Shown: one piece after another, positions 6,711-9,880 of the stretch | Position numbering within the stretch: the stretch's first letter is position 1 | Layout: every line of letters starts with the position of its first letter | Assembly (NCBI GenBank): GCA_016214375.1 | Contig: JACROQ010000024.1 | Span: 1-9,880 of the forward strand | DNA from: Nitrospirota bacterium | GTDB lineage: Bacteria > Nitrospirota > 9FT-COMBO-42-15 > HDB-SIOI813 | Reading direction: 5' to 3' | Length of the DNA: 9,880 nucleotides | Position numbers and translations under genes: made by a program | Notes under the pieces: generated by a model | What the model was told of the DNA's origin: nothing | Seen by the model: only the letters and a program-made list of their open reading frames with translations | Databases searched by the model: none

Positions 6711-6769
6711 TGTAGCCGCAACCTTTAGGTTGCGCCATCATGGAACGCAGGCTAAAGCCTGCGGCTACA
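6711..6769. repeat. Pair of inverted REP-like hairpins between hemA and hemC
   Basis: The left unit (6711-6734) and right unit (6746-6769) are 24-base sequences in opposite orientation, both with outer arm tgtagccgca, separated by ccatcatggaa. Each unit folds alone: cgcaacc/ggttgcg around ttta on the left, cgcaggc/gcctgcg around taaa on the right. The whole 59 bases also form one long imperfect palindrome with perfect 10-base outer arms. Between units the stems differ at two base pairs and both changes keep pairing. This is the form of REP/BIME elements mobilised by RAYT (IS200-like) transposases in many bacteria; no such transposase is present here. No T-run follows, so it is not an intrinsic terminator, though it may act in mRNA stability or attenuation. 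Confidence 0.85.
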
Positions 6770-6785
6770 GTCCCAAAGTCTTTCT

Positions 6786-8087
6786 TTATTCCTCACTCTG
6801 ATTATCCTTTTCAGACACCGTTATCTCCAGATTAAAAAGCTTCCTGACCGCCTCGGCATAGAGAAGGCCGTTCGTGGAATGGGCCTCTAATTTCAGAGCA
6901 ACAAGCGGGTTATGGAGGATCTTATTGATGATGGTATTGGTAAGACCGTCTATAATCTGAACCTCCTCCGGGGAAAGGGACCTGAGCCTTCCCATAGTGC
7001 GCTCTAATTCCTTCCGCCGTATCTCCTCCACCTTATCCTTAAGAGCGATGATCGTTGGAACCACCTCCAGGGATTTAAACCACTGGGTAAACTTGCCGAC
7101 CTCCTCAGCGACGATCTTCTCCCCCTTCTCTGCCTCCTCTTTCCTCGCCTTAAGATTTGTCTCTACCACGGCCTGCAGGTCATCGATATCGTAGAGAAAC
7201 ACATTCCCGATCTTATTAATCTCAGGGTCGATATTCCTGGGAACAGAAATGTCTATAAAGAACAGGGGTCTGTTGTTCCTCCGGTGTATGATATCCTGCA
7301 CATCCTCAAACCGGATGACATAATTGGGCGCCCCGGTGGAGCATATCACGACATCCACATTCACCATCTCCTGCAGAAAGTCTTCAAATCTTGCCACCCT
7401 GCCATTATAGGACCTTGCAAGGTCAAGGGCCCGGTCATAATTCCTGTTGGATACGACAATTTCTTTGATCCCGCTGTTCACAAGATTCTGGGCCGCGAGT
7501 TCCCCCATTTCGCCGGCCCCGACCAGCATCCCTGTCTTGCTCCGGAGATTGCTGAATATCTTTTTGGCAAGCTCCACTGCCGCGAAACTGATCGATACGG
7601 CACTCTCCCCGATCCGGGTCTCTGTCCGCACCCGCTTGGCCGTGAATATTGATTTCTTAAACAGCTTATTCAGCACCACCCCTGTTGTCTTATTCAGCAG
7701 CGCACAGTCAAAGGCATCTTTGACCTGGCCTAAAATCTGGGCTTCTCCAATGACCATGGAATCCAGGCTCGCTGCGACCCTGAACAGATGTCTTACGACC
7801 CCCTCATTCTTATGGGTATAGAGATGCTGGGTAATCCTCTCCAGAGGGATATCCGGTTGATAGGCATGCAAAAAATCTTTAACCCTGGCGACCCCGAGTT
7901 CGGGTTTTTCAACCGTGGTATAAACCTCAACACGGTTACAGGTGGACAGGATGACACATTCCAGGACCTCTTCATGGGCCCTGAGCCTTAAAATCCCTGC
8001 GATCAGTTGTTCGCCGGAGAAGGAGAGACGCTCCCTGATCTCCACAGGGGCTGTATTATGACTGAGGCCGACTAATATGATGTCCAT
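6786..8087 (-). CDS. hemA: Glutamyl-tRNA reductase HemA
   Basis: HemA reduces the glutamate on tRNA-Glu with NADPH to glutamate-1-semialdehyde, the first committed step of the C5 route to tetrapyrroles. The 433-residue length is typical. The N-terminal catalytic domain carries GLSHNTAPVEIRERLSF (7-23) and the nucleophile C50 in LSTCNRVEVYT. SLDSMVIGEAQILGQVKDAF (107-126) is the conserved substrate-region motif. The NADPH-binding domain has MLVGAGEMGELAAQNL (from 187), and a helical dimerisation domain follows, with KDKVEEIRRKELERTMGRL and the NTIINKILHNPLVALK region. The ATG start has only a weak AAGG site overlapping the stop of the upstream gene 15 bp away, so translation may be coupled. 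The partner aminomutase gene hemL is not in the window. Confidence 0.97.
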   Translation of the reverse strand: MDIILVGLSHNTAPVEIRERLSFSGEQLIAGILRLRAHEEVLECVILSTCNRVEVYTTVEKPELGVARVKDFLHAYQPDIPLERITQHLYTHKNEGVVRHLFRVAASLDSMVIGEAQILGQVKDAFDCALLNKTTGVVLNKLFKKSIFTAKRVRTETRIGESAVSISFAAVELAKKIFSNLRSKTGMLVGAGEMGELAAQNLVNSGIKEIVVSNRNYDRALDLARSYNGRVARFEDFLQEMVNVDVVICSTGAPNYVIRFEDVQDIIHRRNNRPLFFIDISVPRNIDPEINKIGNVFLYDIDDLQAVVETNLKARKEEAEKGEKIVAEEVGKFTQWFKSLEVVPTIIALKDKVEEIRRKELERTMGRLRSLSPEEVQIIDGLTNTIINKILHNPLVALKLEAHSTNGLLYAEAVRKLFNLEITVSEKDNQSEE

Positions 8088-8102
8088 TGAAATTCACGAC
8101 CT

Positions 8103-8921
8103 TCATGCAAAGATGTGTTTGCCTTGCAGGAGCAGGTTCACTCCCACAAAGGTAAAGACCACACCGACAAATCCTATGATGGCCATATAGGCCGCCTTTT
8201 TTCCCCGCCACCCTGCGGACAGCCGGCTATGGAGCATGGCCGCATAAAAAAGCCAGAGGATCAGAGACCATGTCTGTTTCGGGTCCCAGTTCCAGTAGGT
8301 ACCCCAGGCATATTCTGCCCAGATAGAACCTGTGATAATGCCGAGTGTCAGCAATGGAAATCCAAAGGAGATGGCCCGGTAGTTCAGGTCATCCAGTATG
8401 TCTAAGGAGGGGAGTTTAGAATAGAGGATATTAAACCGCTTTGATTTAAGAAACCACTCCTGAAGCAGGTACATCACTCCGGCAAGGAAGGCGATTGAAA
8501 AGGCGGCAGCGCCCATGATGGCAAAGACGGTGTGGACCCCGAGCCAGGCGCTCTGCAGCATCGGATCGAGCATCTTGATCTCCATGGGAAGCGCGGAAGA
8601 TGAGATGAGGGAGATAAAGGTCAGCGGGAGTACAAAAGAGCCCAGCACATAGATCCTGTACTTATATTCAACGAGGAGAAAAGCCAGGACCAGCGCCCAT
8701 GAGAAGAATGACATCGCCTCATGCAGGTTGGTAATGGGGATATGGGCGGCCTCTATTGTCCTTATGATCAGCGCCACGGTGTGGGAGAGAAAGCCAATAC
8801 CGGTAATCGCAAAAGAAAATCTTTTGGGCCCCTCTCTCCTGCTCATTAACTGGTAGAGAAATGATGCCGTGCTGATAAAATAGGCAACGAGGGCTATTTT
8901 AAAAAAGAGGATATTTAACAC
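8103..8921 (-). CDS. CcsA/HemX-type cytochrome c assembly (heme-handling) membrane protein
   Basis: The 272-residue protein appears to have eight hydrophobic membrane segments (around residues 6-26, 36-56, 66-85, 90-109, 125-153, 183-205, 217-233 and 244-265). It carries the tryptophan-rich heme-binding signature WGTYWNWDPKQTWSL at 206-220, diagnostic of the CcsA/CcmC/HemX superfamily. Candidate heme-ligand histidines are H67, H130 (GVHTVF) and H231. CcsA in system II cytochrome c biogenesis moves heme across the membrane; HemX of Bacillus is a related protein in the hemAXCDBL operon and influences HemA levels. At 272 residues and without a ResB partner nearby, the choice between CcsA and HemX roles cannot be settled. 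The start is GTG with AGGTGG three bases upstream. It is the first gene of the operon. Confidence 0.9.
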   Translation of the reverse strand: MLNILFFKIALVAYFISTASFLYQLMSRREGPKRFSFAITGIGFLSHTVALIIRTIEAAHIPITNLHEAMSFFSWALVLAFLLVEYKYRIYVLGSFVLPLTFISLISSSALPMEIKMLDPMLQSAWLGVHTVFAIMGAAAFSIAFLAGVMYLLQEWFLKSKRFNILYSKLPSLDILDDLNYRAISFGFPLLTLGIITGSIWAEYAWGTYWNWDPKQTWSLILWLFYAAMLHSRLSAGWRGKKAAYMAIIGFVGVVFTFVGVNLLLQGKHIFA

Positions 8922-8954
8922 AGTCCACCTACTATAAATGATAGCATTTTAAGT

Positions 8955-8984
8955 AGTTTAACTTTATTTGGAAAGCGCTGTCAA
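8955..8984 (-). promoter_or_regulatory. Candidate sigma70-type promoter of the hem operon
   Basis: On the minus strand TTGACA (8979-8984, perfect -35) is followed after 18 bases by TAAACT (8955-8960, 4 of 6 to the -10 consensus), about 35 bases before the GTG of the first gene. A nearer alternative is an extended -10, TGCTATCAT (8938-8946), lacking a good -35. The AGCGCT palindrome at 8974-8979 abuts the -35 element. Confidence 0.45.
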
Positions 8985-9018
8985 GCATTGGGCATCACGG
9001 GGATATCGCCGGGATCAG

Positions 9019-9047
9019 TTGAAACCCGTGCCTAAGTCTACTAAAAT
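9019..9047 (+). promoter_or_regulatory. Candidate sigma70-type promoter of livG
   Basis: TTGAAA (9019-9024, 5 of 6) and TAAAAT (9042-9047, 5 of 6) are separated by exactly 17 bases and point toward livG. Predicted transcription starts near 9054, leaving a leader of about 75 bases. Confidence 0.6.
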
Positions 9048-9127
9048 GCGGGATAGGAGGGAATGCAGCAACAAAGAGTGATAACCATAATCTTCAACCT
9101 ATCATTCTTTAACTGTGGGGGGACACG

Positions 9128-9880
9128 GTGGCACCCATCCTTGAAGCAAAGGGGATTACCAGGTATTTCGGCGGGCTCAAGGCCTTGGACAGGGTTGACC
9201 TTGCCATACAGGATGGCGAGATTATCAGCCTGATCGGTCCGAACGGCGCCGGCAAGACGACCTTGTTTAACTGCATCACCGGACTCTCTGTCCCGGATCA
9301 GGGTGAGATACGCTTCAAGGACACGCTCATCACTGGATTGAAGCCCCATGAGATCGCAAAACATGGGATCATGCGGACATTCCAAAACTTACGGCTCTTT
9401 GATGAGATGTCCGCCCTTGAGAATGTCATGGTCGGCGGATTTTGCAAGACGAAGGCGAGTGTCCTTGGAGCCATACTCCGGACCCGCCGTGTGGTTGAAG
9501 AAGAACGCTGGCTCTCCTCAAGGGCCGCAGAGCTCCTCCACTTCGTAGGGATTGGCGAACACCGGGAGAGCTGGGCGTGCAATCTGTCCTATGGCGATCG
9601 CAGGCGGCTTGAGATTGCCAGGGCGCTGAACAATGACCCATCGCTCCTCTTGTTGGACGAGCCGGCCGCGGGTCTCAATCCGACAGAGACCCAACAGCTC
9701 ATGGCAATCATCAGGCAGATACGCGATCAGGGGATAACAGTGCTCCTGATCGAACATGACATGAAGGTCGTGATGGGGATCTCAGACCGCGTGGTGGTCC
9801 TGGACTACGGGGTCAAGATCGCCGAAGGCCTGCCAGCAGAGATACAGAAAGACCCGGCCGTCATCGAGGCCTATTTGGGG
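9128..9880 (+). CDS. livG: Branched-chain amino acid ABC transporter ATP-binding protein LivG (3' end beyond window)
   Basis: The frame is open from GTG 9128 to the window end (251 codons, no stop). It ends in DPAVIEAYLG, the usual last residues of LivG, so only a few codons are missing. The protein is a cytoplasmic ATPase that powers uptake of branched-chain or related amino acids with LivF, LivH, LivM and a binding protein. It shows Walker A GPNGAGKTT (37-45), Q-loop Q86 in RTFQNLRLF, the ABC signature LSYGDRRRLEIARAL (153-167), Walker B LLLLDEP (173-179), the LivG-type AAGLNPTE, and switch histidine H210 in LLIEHDM. The GTG is chosen because an in-frame TAA lies at 9110-9112 and GGGGGA precedes it. 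The rest of a liv cluster probably continues to the right. Confidence 0.95.
   Translation, partial: MAPILEAKGITRYFGGLKALDRVDLAIQDGEIISLIGPNGAGKTTLFNCITGLSVPDQGEIRFKDTLITGLKPHEIAKHGIMRTFQNLRLFDEMSALENVMVGGFCKTKASVLGAILRTRRVVEEERWLSSRAAELLHFVGIGEHRESWACNLSYGDRRRLEIARALNNDPSLLLLDEPAAGLNPTETQQLMAIIRQIRDQGITVLLIEHDMKVVMGISDRVVVLDYGVKIAEGLPAEIQKDPAVIEAYLG

Larger units (their letters stand above)
8922..9127. other. Divergent intergenic region between the hem operon and livG
   Basis: This 206-bp gap separates two divergently transcribed units and holds a candidate promoter for each. It also holds a possible short leader ORF at 9063-9233, which begins after GGAGG and runs into livG in another frame. 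I see no tRNA, riboswitch-like fold or terminator in it. Confidence 0.6.

Noticed and set aside
6711..6769. The hairpin pair as a rho-independent terminator between hemA and hemC.
   Set aside because: No T-run follows on either strand in a suitable position, and hemC has no evident promoter of its own in the short gap.
9041..9385. A minus-strand 114-residue frame opposite livG, and others at 9298-9757.
   Set aside because: They are antisense shadows of a clearly conserved ABC ATPase and carry no recognisable motifs.

Overview
The window is a compact bacterial housekeeping locus, almost fully coding, with moderate GC. Eight genes and one broken gene run on the minus strand as a single apparent operon. 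One further gene leaves on the plus strand from a shared intergenic region near the right end. The tetrapyrrole block order (ccsA/hemX-type gene, hemA, hemC, hemD, hemB), the C5 (glutamyl-tRNA) route to 5-aminolevulinate and a zinc-type HemB fit a Gram-negative anaerobe-type lineage such as Desulfobacterota or Nitrospirota. That placement is an inference from gene order and style only; no marker here fixes it.

Layout in transcription order (right to left): ccsA/hemX (8103-8921), hemA (6786-8087), a pair of inverted REP-like hairpins (6711-6769), hemC (5764-6690), hemD (4875-5777), a heptanucleotide repeat array (4869-4987), hemB with a frameshift (3880-4861), ribF (2935-3870), a second heptanucleotide array (2832-2950), tilS (1401-2825), hpt (846-1382) and rsmI (1-849). 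Genes mostly overlap or sit 9-18 bp apart. The two larger gaps (hemA-hemC, ribF-tilS) are filled by the repeat elements. On the plus strand a livG-type branched-chain amino acid ABC ATPase starts at 9128 and runs off the right edge, with a good sigma70-like promoter upstream.

HemA, HemC, HemD and HemB together convert glutamyl-tRNA to uroporphyrinogen III (the GSA aminomutase HemL is not in the window). The CcsA-type membrane protein links the block to heme handling or cytochrome c biogenesis. RibF makes FMN and FAD. TilS, Hpt and RsmI are a tRNA-modification, purine-salvage and rRNA-methylation tail.

I found no undescribed defence or biosynthetic system. The most unusual content is the repeats. 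Two 7-bp arrays each contain 17 units, each overlaps the 3' end of the upstream gene, and each ends in a unit that supplies the Shine-Dalgarno sequence of the next gene. One of them encodes a charged repetitive tail on HemD. The others are a REP pair whose stems differ by compensatory changes and a frameshift in the otherwise intact hemB.
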